From assembly GCA_900319995.1 (NCBI GenBank), contig ONQO01000022.1, positions 23,357-72,673 on the forward strand: a stretch of 49,317 nucleotides of DNA, written 5' to 3'. Under the pieces are notes generated by a model. That model searched no databases. It saw only the letters and a list, made by a program, of their open reading frames with translations, and was not told the origin of the DNA. The DNA is from an uncultured Bacteroidales bacterium. Its GTDB lineage: Bacteria; Bacteroidota; Bacteroidia; Bacteroidales; Paludibacteraceae. The position numbers and the translations under genes are program-made. The stretch's first letter is position 1. The number at the start of each line of letters is the position of its first letter. Positions 41,890 through 49,317 of this stretch are shown one piece after another.

Positions 41890-43756
41890 ATTGCTGCATA
41901 TCAACGAGTTTTGTATAATATCCTCCTCGCGCGTAGAGTTGTTCGTGTGTTCCTCTCTCCACGATACGTCCTTCATGCACAACGCAGATAAGGTCGGCGT
42001 GCCGAATAGTCGATAAGCGGTGTGCGACGACCAGAGTGGTACGTTCTTTCATGAGGTGCTCCAACGCCTCCTGAACGAGCCTTTCCGACTCGCTATCCAA
42101 GGCAGAAGTAGCCTCATCCAGGATCAGTACAGGCGGGTTTTTAAGAATTGCCCGTGCGATAGAGAGCCGTTGTCTCTGCCCTCCGGACAACCGGCTACCG
42201 CGGTCACCAATCAGCGTGTTATAGCCTTCCGGCATGTCTTGTATAAACTCATGGGCATTGGCTATCTTCGCTGCCCTTTCCGCCGCTTGTAGCCAACTCA
42301 TTCCGTCCGGCGCCGGTTGGGTCGTATCAACGCCAAAAGTGATATTGTTATACACCGTGTCGTTGAACAAAACCGGCTCTTGGCACACGATGCCCATGAG
42401 AGACCGCAGGTCATGCGTAGCGAAACGCCGTATATCTGTTCCGTCCCATTGTACCCTACCCTCCGTGGGGTCATAAAAACGCGGTAGCAGGTCGGTGAGC
42501 GTCGTTTTGCCGCTGCCCGACTGTCCCACCAAAGCCACCGTTTTGCCTTTCGGTATGGTCAGACAGATATCGGTCAGCACTTCCCTTTCCGGCTGGTAGG
42601 CAAACGACACATGTTCAAAACATATCTCTTTGTGCAAATCGCACAGCGGCAAGGGTTCGGACGGTTCGGCTATATCGGATGTTGTGTTGAGTACGGCATC
42701 AAGGCGCTCCAACGAAGCCATCCCTTTGCGAATACCATAGGACGCTTTGCTGAGGTCTTTGGACGGGTTGATCAACGAATAGAAAATCACCAGGTAATAG
42801 ATAAACGTAGAGGCGTCAATGGTAGCATGGTCGCTGAGGATGAGCATACCTCCAAACCAGAGAATAACGGCAATAAGTGCCGTACCTAAGAACTCGGAGA
42901 GAGGATGGGCAAGGTAATAACGTCTGTTGATTCGGTTGTATGTAGCGCGTGCAGCGTTAATCAGTTTGTCAAACCGTATCCTCAGTTTGTCCTGTGCATT
43001 AAATCCTTTCACTACTCTCAAACCAAGCAGTGTCTCGTCCACCACCGCCAAAATCTCCGCATTTTGCTCTTGCCCGCGTTTGGAAGTCCTTTTGAGCGAT
43101 CGTCCTATCCTGCCGATACAGAAGACGGCGACGGGCAGCAACACCAATACAAAAAGCGTTAATTGCCAAGAGATAAAGAACATTGTCAGCAGATAGACGA
43201 GAATCATTATGGGGTTTTTGAACAGTATATCCAGGGCGGACATGATAGACGCCTCTACCTCGTTGACATCGTTCGTCATACGGGAGATCAAGTCCCCTCT
43301 TCTCGCCTCGGTGAAATAGCCCATAGGCAGCGACAGTATCTTCCCGTACAGTTGTTGGCGCAAATCTCTCAACACGCCGGTCCGTATAGGCACCATAAAA
43401 TAGTTCGCCAACCAAGCGGAGAGACATTTGAGTCCGGTCATAACCACTAAAAAGACGCCTAACCAGAGCAACACGAAACCGGGTCCGCGGAGGATAATGA
43501 GGTTATTGAGAATACAATAGAGATCACTTCTCAAAGCCGCTATTGTATCCTGTATTCCGCTCACCTCGCTCAGTTCAACCCATACGGCGTTGTTGGCAGT
43601 CAAGCCGAAGAGGATCCGCAGTATCGGTATAATTGTAGCAAACGAGAACAAGGACAATATGGTTGCCAACAAGTTGAAGAGGATATTCAACAGCATCGCC
43701 CCTTTGTAGGGCGGCACAAAACGCCGTAAGATATGTATTATTGAACCTTTTGTCAT
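41888..43756 (-). CDS. MsbA-like lipid/multidrug ABC exporter (fused permease and ATPase)
   Basis: A 622-residue half-transporter. Six membrane helices occupy residues about 1-330, with a typical MsbA coupling region (LPMGYFTEARRGDLISRMTNDV). The ATPase has Walker A GQSGSGKTTL, Q-loop CQEPVLFND, signature LSGGQRQRL, Walker B VLILDEATSALD and the H-loop VAHRLSTI. MsbA flips lipid A-core across the inner membrane. The upstream lpxK gene (4-bp overlap) makes lipid A, which supports this role over general drug export. The stop lies in the heptamer array before mnmA. Confidence 0.9.
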   Translation of the reverse strand: MTKGSIIHILRRFVPPYKGAMLLNILFNLLATILSLFSFATIIPILRILFGLTANNAVWVELSEVSGIQDTIAALRSDLYCILNNLIILRGPGFVLLWLGVFLVVMTGLKCLSAWLANYFMVPIRTGVLRDLRQQLYGKILSLPMGYFTEARRGDLISRMTNDVNEVEASIMSALDILFKNPIMILVYLLTMFFISWQLTLFVLVLLPVAVFCIGRIGRSLKRTSKRGQEQNAEILAVVDETLLGLRVVKGFNAQDKLRIRFDKLINAARATYNRINRRYYLAHPLSEFLGTALIAVILWFGGMLILSDHATIDASTFIYYLVIFYSLINPSKDLSKASYGIRKGMASLERLDAVLNTTSDIAEPSEPLPLCDLHKEICFEHVSFAYQPEREVLTDICLTIPKGKTVALVGQSGSGKTTLTDLLPRFYDPTEGRVQWDGTDIRRFATHDLRSLMGIVCQEPVLFNDTVYNNITFGVDTTQPAPDGMSWLQAAERAAKIANAHEFIQDMPEGYNTLIGDRGSRLSGGQRQRLSIARAILKNPPVLILDEATSALDSESERLVQEALEHLMKERTTLVVAHRLSTIRHADLICVVHEGRIVERGTHEQLYARGGYYTKLVDMQQ

Positions 43757-44781
43757 GTTTTTGCTTGTTTGTGTTTGTTTTCGTTTACATACAAGAGTAT
43801 TTGCCGGTCAAAGGCCTCTTGGGGCGTATAGAACTTGACGGAAACAGGCAGCGCTATCAGTTGTTTTCCCACTTCTCGCAAACGTGTCTCCAGGTCCGTA
43901 TGGCGCAAACGCTGCATGTCTTTCTCTGTGGTCAGCACGCAATCAAAATGTCGCGCACGGTAAAGTATCTTTTCCACATCTTTCGCATTATAACGATGAT
44001 GGTCAGCAAAAGCCATTAGTTGTGCTTGTGGATAAAGTTGTTGTACGTATTCCTCCATATAATGCGGCTCGGCGATGCCGCATAGGATCAAAGGCGTTCC
44101 GGGAATAGTGACGGGCGCATATTCCGTTCCCGTAAAATGGAGTTGCTGGAAAGGAGGAAGATGAAGGCGATTATCCACCGCCCGCATGTCTATCGGCATG
44201 ATATTATCGGGACATTTGGTCACGACGACGGCGTCCGCTTTGAGTGCGCGTGAAGGCAGGTCCCGTAACCTGCCCCAAGGCAACATATGATCATCTATAT
44301 AGAGATTATCATACGCCGTAAGCAAAACCGTAAATCCGCATCGTATAGCCCGATGTTGCATTGCGTCATCCAGCACAACAACGTCCGTCTCTTTGACCAT
44401 CCGCTGCAACATCCTGATTCCCTTTACACGGTTTTCGCAAACTGCTACGGGTATATCCGGAAAAGTGCAGTGCATTTGCATTACCTCGTCGCCAATCGTT
44501 TCTGCCGTAGCGTTACCATCCGCGAGCACAAACCCCTTCGTGCGGCGTTTATAACCGCGCGAAAGGATAGCGGGATGGTATCCGTGCGTCTTTAATAATT
44601 GCACGATATAGGCACACATAGGCGTCTTGCCCGTACCTCCTACGGCTATGTTTCCCACACAAATAGTAGGTATATTCACGGAGGACGAGGATAGCAAATG
44701 GTTATTATACAGCATATGACGCAAAGCTACGCCTAAACGGTATAAGCCACTCAAAGGAATATGAAAAATCGTCCGTAACAA
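43753..44781 (-). CDS. lpxK: Tetraacyldisaccharide 4'-kinase
   Basis: LpxK adds the 4'-phosphate to the lipid A precursor at the inner membrane. The 342-residue product has an N-terminal hydrophobic helix, the Walker A-like CVGNIAVGGTGKTP (residues 41-54), LSRGYKRRTKGF, DVVVLDDAMQHR and a C-terminal domain with FADHHRY. It overlaps the ABC exporter by 4 bp and follows sppA by 17 bp. Confidence 0.94.
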   Translation of the reverse strand: MLRTIFHIPLSGLYRLGVALRHMLYNNHLLSSSSVNIPTICVGNIAVGGTGKTPMCAYIVQLLKTHGYHPAILSRGYKRRTKGFVLADGNATAETIGDEVMQMHCTFPDIPVAVCENRVKGIRMLQRMVKETDVVVLDDAMQHRAIRCGFTVLLTAYDNLYIDDHMLPWGRLRDLPSRALKADAVVVTKCPDNIMPIDMRAVDNRLHLPPFQQLHFTGTEYAPVTIPGTPLILCGIAEPHYMEEYVQQLYPQAQLMAFADHHRYNAKDVEKILYRARHFDCVLTTEKDMQRLRHTDLETRLREVGKQLIALPVSVKFYTPQEAFDRQILLYVNENKHKQAKT

Positions 44782-44798
44782 CTTTCAATTATTCATTA

Positions 44799-46583
44799 TT
44801 ATTGAATCTCTAATTCGGGCATAAGCGCCATAATACGCGGTTTAGAAGCGAAGTTGCGTATTTTCATAACCAAGCGCTCTTCCTCCGTCGTATTATCCAT
44901 GTTCTTCAATATCTCCTCCATGAAGTCAAGCACTTCGGGATAATAGGCTAATTTATAGGATTCCAATCCTGTCAATTCGACCGCTTTGGCAATAGCGTTG
45001 TCTATGTTACCGAACTCATCCACCAGTCCTAACTCTTTGGCTTTGGTTCCAATCCAAACACGTCCTTCTCCGATGGATTTGATATAGTCCTGAGTTTTGT
45101 TGCGTCCATCCGCACAACGTTTGGTAAAGAGGTCGTATCCTCGCTCAATCATAGTTTGCATCATAGCGCGTTCATCAGCGGTAAATCCTTTGTAAACCAT
45201 GTTGGTCGAAGCGGCAGAATGTTTATGGGTGGAAACACCGTCCACATCAATACCTACTTTGTCTCGCAGTTTGGCTACGTTGGGAATCGTGCCAAAGATA
45301 CCGATGGATCCGGTAATAGTCGTCGGCTCGGCATAGATATAATCCGCGCCGCATGAGATATAATATCCTCCCGAAGCAGCCATTCCTCCCATGGACACAA
45401 CAACGGGTTTTCCCGCAGCTTTGATATTCTCCAAGGCGTGCCAAATCTGTTCACTGGCTTCGGCAGAACCACCGGGACTATTCACGCGTATCACCAACGC
45501 TTTCACATCGTCATCCTTATTGATTTTCTTGAGCGTCTTGATTACCTCTCTCGCTACAATACCTTCACCGTTATCATCGGTTATCTCTCCTTCCAAATAA
45601 ATCACCGCCACTTTATCCGCCGCTTTGGAGTCAATACGTTTCACTTGAGCCAAGCGATTGGTGGTCATGAGATGATAGTCTTTCGTGCCGCAGAAAACAC
45701 GCAACAAGGAGTCCATATCCTGCGCATAGAGCAGTGTATCCACGAGTCCGGCTGCCAATTGCTCTTCTGCCGGCAGTATTCCCATGTATCGGTCAGCCAA
45801 AACATCCAGATTCTCTGCACTTAAGTGTCGCGCAGTTCCAACCGCGGATCTGTATTCGTTCCAAATGGCGTCTAACATTTCACGGTTTTGTTTTCTGTCC
45901 TCCTCGGACATAGAGGTACGGAAGAAGGGCTCAACGGCAGATTTGAACGTACCTACTTTGAGGATCTGCATTTCAACTCCTATCTTTTCCAACAGGCGTG
46001 TAAAGTACATCTGCTCCGCGGCTAATCCGTTCCAGTCCACAGTACCAATCATTGGGTCGAGGCAAATACAATCCGCTGCGGTAGCAACGTAGTAGTTTGT
46101 TTGTTCGTAGTGAACTGCCGAAGCAACGACCCATTTACCGGAGGTTTTGAAGTCCAAGAGCGCATCTCTGATGGCTTTAGCCGCGGCAGGGGTCATACTC
46201 AACTCCGCGCCGTCCAGCCAAATACCCAGTATTCTGTCATCGTTCTTTGCCAAACGTATGTTGTCGAGAATCCGGTCAAGACCTACGTTTTCGTCCACAT
46301 TGCCGTAGGGAGAAACCGAGCCGAATATTTCGAGGAAGGGGTTATCCTCTTTAGCTTGCTCCACCAAATTGCCTTTCATTTGCAGGCGGTAAACCGTTTG
46401 GTCTTTGAGTTCAACCGGTTTAGGTGAGAACAGACTACCGAACAGCCATCCGATTAACACACTACTCACGATATAAATCGCGATAAATACAAGACAGCCC
46501 TTCAGGCAGCCCATTCTGCGGCGCGAACCGGTCTCTTGACCGTTCTCCGCGGATCTGTTACGAGAAAGAAAAAACATAGACAT
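44799..46583 (-). CDS. sppA: Signal peptide peptidase SppA (67K type)
   Basis: A 594-residue membrane protease with one N-terminal membrane helix (CLVFIAIYIVSSVLIGWLF). Two SppA domains follow: the N-terminal domain carries the catalytic Lys region, and the C-terminal one the Ser region SMGGMAASGGYYISCGADY, together with RVNSPGGSAEASEQIW and TITGSIGIFG. SppA digests signal peptides left in the membrane. It lies in the same - strand run as lpxK. An 11-mer repeat array lies upstream. Confidence 0.94.
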   Translation of the reverse strand: MSMFFLSRNRSAENGQETGSRRRMGCLKGCLVFIAIYIVSSVLIGWLFGSLFSPKPVELKDQTVYRLQMKGNLVEQAKEDNPFLEIFGSVSPYGNVDENVGLDRILDNIRLAKNDDRILGIWLDGAELSMTPAAAKAIRDALLDFKTSGKWVVASAVHYEQTNYYVATAADCICLDPMIGTVDWNGLAAEQMYFTRLLEKIGVEMQILKVGTFKSAVEPFFRTSMSEEDRKQNREMLDAIWNEYRSAVGTARHLSAENLDVLADRYMGILPAEEQLAAGLVDTLLYAQDMDSLLRVFCGTKDYHLMTTNRLAQVKRIDSKAADKVAVIYLEGEITDDNGEGIVAREVIKTLKKINKDDDVKALVIRVNSPGGSAEASEQIWHALENIKAAGKPVVVSMGGMAASGGYYISCGADYIYAEPTTITGSIGIFGTIPNVAKLRDKVGIDVDGVSTHKHSAASTNMVYKGFTADERAMMQTMIERGYDLFTKRCADGRNKTQDYIKSIGEGRVWIGTKAKELGLVDEFGNIDNAIAKAVELTGLESYKLAYYPEVLDFMEEILKNMDNTTEEERLVMKIRNFASKPRIMALMPELEIQ

Positions 46584-46611
46584 TTAGTAATTTTGATTGT
46601 TTTTAAAAAAG

Positions 46612-46655
46612 CTCAGTTAAAAGCAGGTTAAAACCTCGTTAAAACCTCGTTAAAC
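46612..46655 (-). repeat. 11-mer tandem repeat before sppA (4 units)
   Basis: On the + strand: CTCAGTTAAAA, GCAGGTTAAAA, CCTCGTTAAAA and CCTCGTTAAAC. Read on the - strand these are TTTTAACGAGG-type units, the same family as 16489-16521. They lie in the 88-bp gap between rnhB and sppA. Confidence 0.85.
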
Positions 46656-46671
46656 ATTTTCCAGTTATTTA

Positions 46672-47298
46672 TTATATTATTTTATCATTCAATTTGAGAT
46701 TGAAGGTCATCCTATGATACGGTGTTGGACCATATTTTTTGAGTGCGGCATAATGCTCAAGTGTCGGATATCCTTTGTTGGTGTCCCAACCATATTGTGG
46801 ATATTCCTCATGCAATCGTAGCATATAGTCATCCCTGTAGGTTTTGGCGAGAACACTTGCGGCGGCGATAGACATATACGTTGCGTCGCCGTGTACGACT
46901 GTGTCCGTGGGAATCTCGAAAACATCTCCTTTCGGGACATAGGGTTTCCATTTATTGCCATCGACGAGGATATGTTGCGGTCTTACGTTGAGTTTATCCA
47001 ACGCTCTGTGCATGCCGAGTATGGAGCATTGCAGGATGTTTCGTTGGTCAATCTCCATTGCCGACACTTCCTCTACCGCCCAGCAAACAGATTCTCTCTC
47101 GATGACCGGCCGTAAAGCATAACGCTGTTTGTTCGTCAGTTGTTTGGAGTCGTTGAGCCAAGCGAACTCGGGTATATCTGTTATTCTCTCAGGGTCCAGG
47201 ATCACCGCCGCCGCAAAGACGCTCCCCGCCAACGGACCTCTGCCCGCTTCGTCACATCCAGCCTCTAACAGCCCTGGTATCATACAACACTTTAACAT
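46672..47298 (-). CDS. rnhB: Ribonuclease HII
   Basis: RNase HII removes ribonucleotides from DNA-RNA hybrids. The product (208 residues from ATG 47298) has the catalytic start GCDEAGRGPLAGSVFAAAVIL, LNDSKQLTNKQR, LVDGNKWKPYVP and HGDATYMSIAAASVLAKTYRD. An in-frame start 12 codons earlier (47334) would overlap the upstream gene; I prefer MLKCCMIPGLLEAG. Confidence 0.95.
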   Translation of the reverse strand: MLKCCMIPGLLEAGCDEAGRGPLAGSVFAAAVILDPERITDIPEFAWLNDSKQLTNKQRYALRPVIERESVCWAVEEVSAMEIDQRNILQCSILGMHRALDKLNVRPQHILVDGNKWKPYVPKGDVFEIPTDTVVHGDATYMSIAAASVLAKTYRDDYMLRLHEEYPQYGWDTNKGYPTLEHYAALKKYGPTPYHRMTFNLKLNDKII

Positions 47299-47317
47299 AA
47301 CCGTCAAGCCGATTTTT

Positions 47318-49069
47318 TTAGAAAGGATACCCAATCGCGAAATGGAGAGTCATATCGTCTTTCCATCCCAATCCATTAGGCGCCGTTCTCCATTGTTTAC
47401 CTTCCGCTATCCGACTCGGGTCGTGCAGTTTAACTCCGAAATCGATTCTGAAAATAAGCAGCGACAAATCAAACCGCACTCCCACACCATAACTCCACGC
47501 CAATTGTTTGTAAAACGTGTTCCATTTAAACACTCCGTTCGGTTGGGTATCATATTCACGTATCGTCCATATATTTCCGGCATCAAGGAACGCCGCCAAT
47601 TCCATGAAACTAAGGATTTTGAATCGATACTCAAGATTCATATCCAGTTTGATGTCCCCGACCTGCAAATCATAGACGACGAGTCCGTCAATACCACTGA
47701 AAGCACCGGGTCCCAATGTGCGAGCCTGCCATCCACGAATGCCGTTAGCTCCTCCACCGAAATAGCGTTTCTCAAAGGGGAGCACCTGTGCGTTGAGGTA
47801 AGGAAGTGCCACACCCAATCCTATATGCCCCACCAAATGATGTTTGGGGTCTATGATACCGTGGTAGGTAAAGTTGATATCTCCTTTTGCATATTGTGAA
47901 AAAGGAATTTTCCATAACACGTACTGACCGTTATCGTTCTTCGGTAGTTTAGCGGCGAGGCTCAGGGCGTACAGGGCGTTTCCGGCCGTCTCGGCACGCA
48001 CGGCAAACTCTAAATAGGAGCGATTCGGGAAACGGGAATTACGTGTGGAATAGGAAGCGAGATAACTCCAATCCACAATAAAATGGTCTTCGTAGCTCGC
48101 AAGCAGCACCGAAGAGCGGTTGAGGAAACGGTTAATAAAGTCCTCTGACATCCAAGGCACATAGATATAGTTGATGTCAATCAGGTTAAACTGGTGTGTC
48201 CATCTGGTTCCCGGTAAGCGTGGTATGGTATAACTCAATCCGGCATTCAAAATCGTACGAGTATATTCCTCGGGTCGTTGCTGGTAGTTGTAGGCAACGT
48301 TCAGTTTGACGTTGGAGGGGAAGAGCAGCCCCGCCTCTGCCTTTGCCTCTATGGCTCGTCCACCATTGGAACGCCATTCATATGACGCTCTACCACCTAA
48401 AGTCAGTACTTCAGCGCCGTGAAAAATATTTCTGTTGCTATAGTTCAGTCCGGCAGCTACTCCCCAATCGCCGGCACTATAGGTTCCTTCCACCTCGGCA
48501 GAAATGGAATTGAGTCTTCCCCTTGAGACGGTGACAGAGCAGTCCAAGAGAGAGTCTTCAACGGGCGTGAAAGAGATATCCACATATTTGACGGGCGCAA
48601 GCGCATTCATGCGCGCGTACGTACGTTCGACACGCCAATCTGCGTATTTGTCGCCCGTATGCATACGGCATGCACGCTTAAGGGCGCTTTTTCGCAAGAA
48701 AGGTTTGTCCAATTGAAAATCTATATTCCTTATGGTATATTGGGTACGAAGATGTTTCTGCGCTGCTGAATCCAAATGTTCTACATACGGTGCAAAATGC
48801 AGAGTGACATCCACCTCATGCGAATTAAGGGCACTATCTGCTGTAAACTCCAGCATTGATTTCTCAAAGTAGAAATAACCTCTGTTGCGCATGATAGTGG
48901 TAATACGGTCTCTCTCTTCGTCCAGAGTTTGCGTGGAGAAACGATCACCTTCTTTCACTTTGCTGCGTCCATCCGTGGCAATCGCTTGTACCTCTTCATA
49001 CGGGATATCGGCTTCATAATGGCGGAGTTGATAAGGCTGACGCGCAGTAATGAGATACGTCAAATACAC
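47318..49069 (-). CDS. BamA/TamL-like outer-membrane beta-barrel protein, N-terminus missing
   Basis: The 583-residue frame starts at GTG 49069. It opens in the middle of a POTRA-like region (YLTYLITARQPYQLRHYEAD, then RDRITTIMRNRGYFYF) and continues into a 16-strand type Omp85 barrel (AEVEGTYSAGDWGVAAGLNYS, NGIRGWQARTLGPG) that ends in FAIGYPF. Bacteroidota relatives are about 750 residues long, with a signal peptide or lipobox (STTKH type) and one more POTRA region before this point; about 140 residues are absent. The frame stays open upstream to about 49151 without a plausible start or signal peptide. In the full-length form it would help insert proteins or lipids in the outer membrane. 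It heads the rnhB-sppA-lpxK cluster. Confidence 0.8.
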   Translation of the reverse strand: MYLTYLITARQPYQLRHYEADIPYEEVQAIATDGRSKVKEGDRFSTQTLDEERDRITTIMRNRGYFYFEKSMLEFTADSALNSHEVDVTLHFAPYVEHLDSAAQKHLRTQYTIRNIDFQLDKPFLRKSALKRACRMHTGDKYADWRVERTYARMNALAPVKYVDISFTPVEDSLLDCSVTVSRGRLNSISAEVEGTYSAGDWGVAAGLNYSNRNIFHGAEVLTLGGRASYEWRSNGGRAIEAKAEAGLLFPSNVKLNVAYNYQQRPEEYTRTILNAGLSYTIPRLPGTRWTHQFNLIDINYIYVPWMSEDFINRFLNRSSVLLASYEDHFIVDWSYLASYSTRNSRFPNRSYLEFAVRAETAGNALYALSLAAKLPKNDNGQYVLWKIPFSQYAKGDINFTYHGIIDPKHHLVGHIGLGVALPYLNAQVLPFEKRYFGGGANGIRGWQARTLGPGAFSGIDGLVVYDLQVGDIKLDMNLEYRFKILSFMELAAFLDAGNIWTIREYDTQPNGVFKWNTFYKQLAWSYGVGVRFDLSLLIFRIDFGVKLHDPSRIAEGKQWRTAPNGLGWKDDMTLHFAIGYPF

Positions 49070-49136
49070 TTTCCGCTTTTTTGCGGTTGAGTTTTGGCGA
49101 AAAGATTGTAAGATAAGAACGTTATAAAAAATTTCC

Positions 49137-49142
49137 GGGAGG
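49137..49142 (+). promoter_or_regulatory. Strong Shine-Dalgarno sequence before the aldolase
   Basis: GGGAGG lies 8 bp before ATG 49151. Most genes in this window have no such site, in keeping with Bacteroidota, so this start looks different from its neighbours. Confidence 0.75.
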
Positions 49143-49150
49143 ACATATAT

Positions 49151-49317
49151 ATGGCATTGGTAACAACGACCGAGATGTTCAAAAAGGCATATGACGGCGG
49201 CTATGCAGTCGGCGCATTCAACGTAAACAACATGGAGATCGTCCAGGGAATCACAGAGGCAGCAGGTGAGCTCAAGAGCCCTGTTATCCTTCAGGTTTCC
49301 AAGGGCGCAAGAGCTTA
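49151..49317 (+). CDS. fba: Class II fructose-bisphosphate aldolase, N-terminal part (3' partial)
   Basis: The visible 55 residues (MALVTTTEMFKKAYDGGYAV, GAFNVNNMEIVQGITEAA, SPVILQVSKGARA) are the N-terminus of a zinc-dependent class II aldolase, which interconverts fructose 1,6-bisphosphate with dihydroxyacetone phosphate and glyceraldehyde 3-phosphate in glycolysis. The gene runs off the window. Codon choice (GCA, CTC/CTT, AGA, AAG) and the strong Shine-Dalgarno site differ from the rest of the window, and the sequence start is close to the type I associate with Firmicutes. No TAnnTTTG promoter precedes it. This may be horizontal transfer or a contig join next to the truncated Omp85 gene. 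Confidence 0.9.
   Translation, partial: MALVTTTEMFKKAYDGGYAVGAFNVNNMEIVQGITEAAGELKSPVILQVSKGARA

Overview
The window looks like a chromosomal contig from an uncultured member of the order Bacteroidales (Bacteroidota). Supporting signs are Bacteroides-type promoters (TTTG, 20 bp, TAnnTTTG) before several genes, type IX secretion (T9SS) C-terminal tails, FimB/Mfa2-like lipoproteins, a DUF4295 gene directly behind rpmB-rpmG, a DUF4293 membrane protein, and a rubrerythrin with an N-terminal rubredoxin domain. No rRNA, phage, insertion sequence or CRISPR array was seen. There is one tRNA (Lys, CTT).

Layout. (1) 1-21851 is a surface/adhesion region. It holds the end of a fimbrial anchor-like protein, a fimbrillin-like lipoprotein, a giant 4913-residue beta-helix protein with a T9SS-like tail, then a two-gene operon: a FISUMP-like protein with two tandem domains, and an IgGFc-binding-like/PKD protein with a T9SS tail. 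(2) 22247-30655 is a long + strand unit. A class I fumarase is broken by a deletion and frameshift; it is followed by a degenerate M23 protein, dxr, rseP, a WbpD-like acetyltransferase, a DUF4293 protein, an MscS channel and rlmN, and ends at a bidirectional terminator. (3) A DHH-family phosphoesterase diverges from rpmB-rpmG-DUF4295. (4) 32586-35713 holds a lipid kinase-like gene, an APH-RapZ fusion and a MurU-like nucleotidyltransferase (probable sugar/muropeptide salvage), then tRNA-Lys. (5) 35933-40636 holds a lipoprotein, an M16 protease and rubrerythrin. (6) 40758-49069 is a - strand cluster: a BamA/TamL-like protein (5' truncated), rnhB, sppA, lpxK, an MsbA-like ABC transporter and mnmA. 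A partial class II fructose-bisphosphate aldolase starts at the right edge.

The most unusual signal is a set of short tandem repeats running through this housekeeping DNA. Three heptamer families (A ATTGAGA, B AAATGAC, C AGCCAAN), an 11-mer (TTTTAACGAGG) and an 8-mer (TAATAACG) sit at gene junctions, where they supply start and stop codons. Heptamer arrays also lie in frame inside genes. In rlmN, nine family C units (63 bp) encode three 7-residue repeats next to the radical-SAM cysteine motif. Similar tracts lie inside the giant gene, the APH-RapZ gene and mnmA. The arrays resemble in style the heptanucleotide STRR repeats known from cyanobacteria; their role here is unknown.

Three genes look damaged: the fumarase (loss of about 91 bp including the third Fe-S cysteine), dxr (C-terminus cut short just before a repeat array) and the BamA/TamL-like gene (N-terminus missing next to the aldolase). 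Each could be real decay or an assembly artefact. All calls come from reading the sequence; no database search was run.
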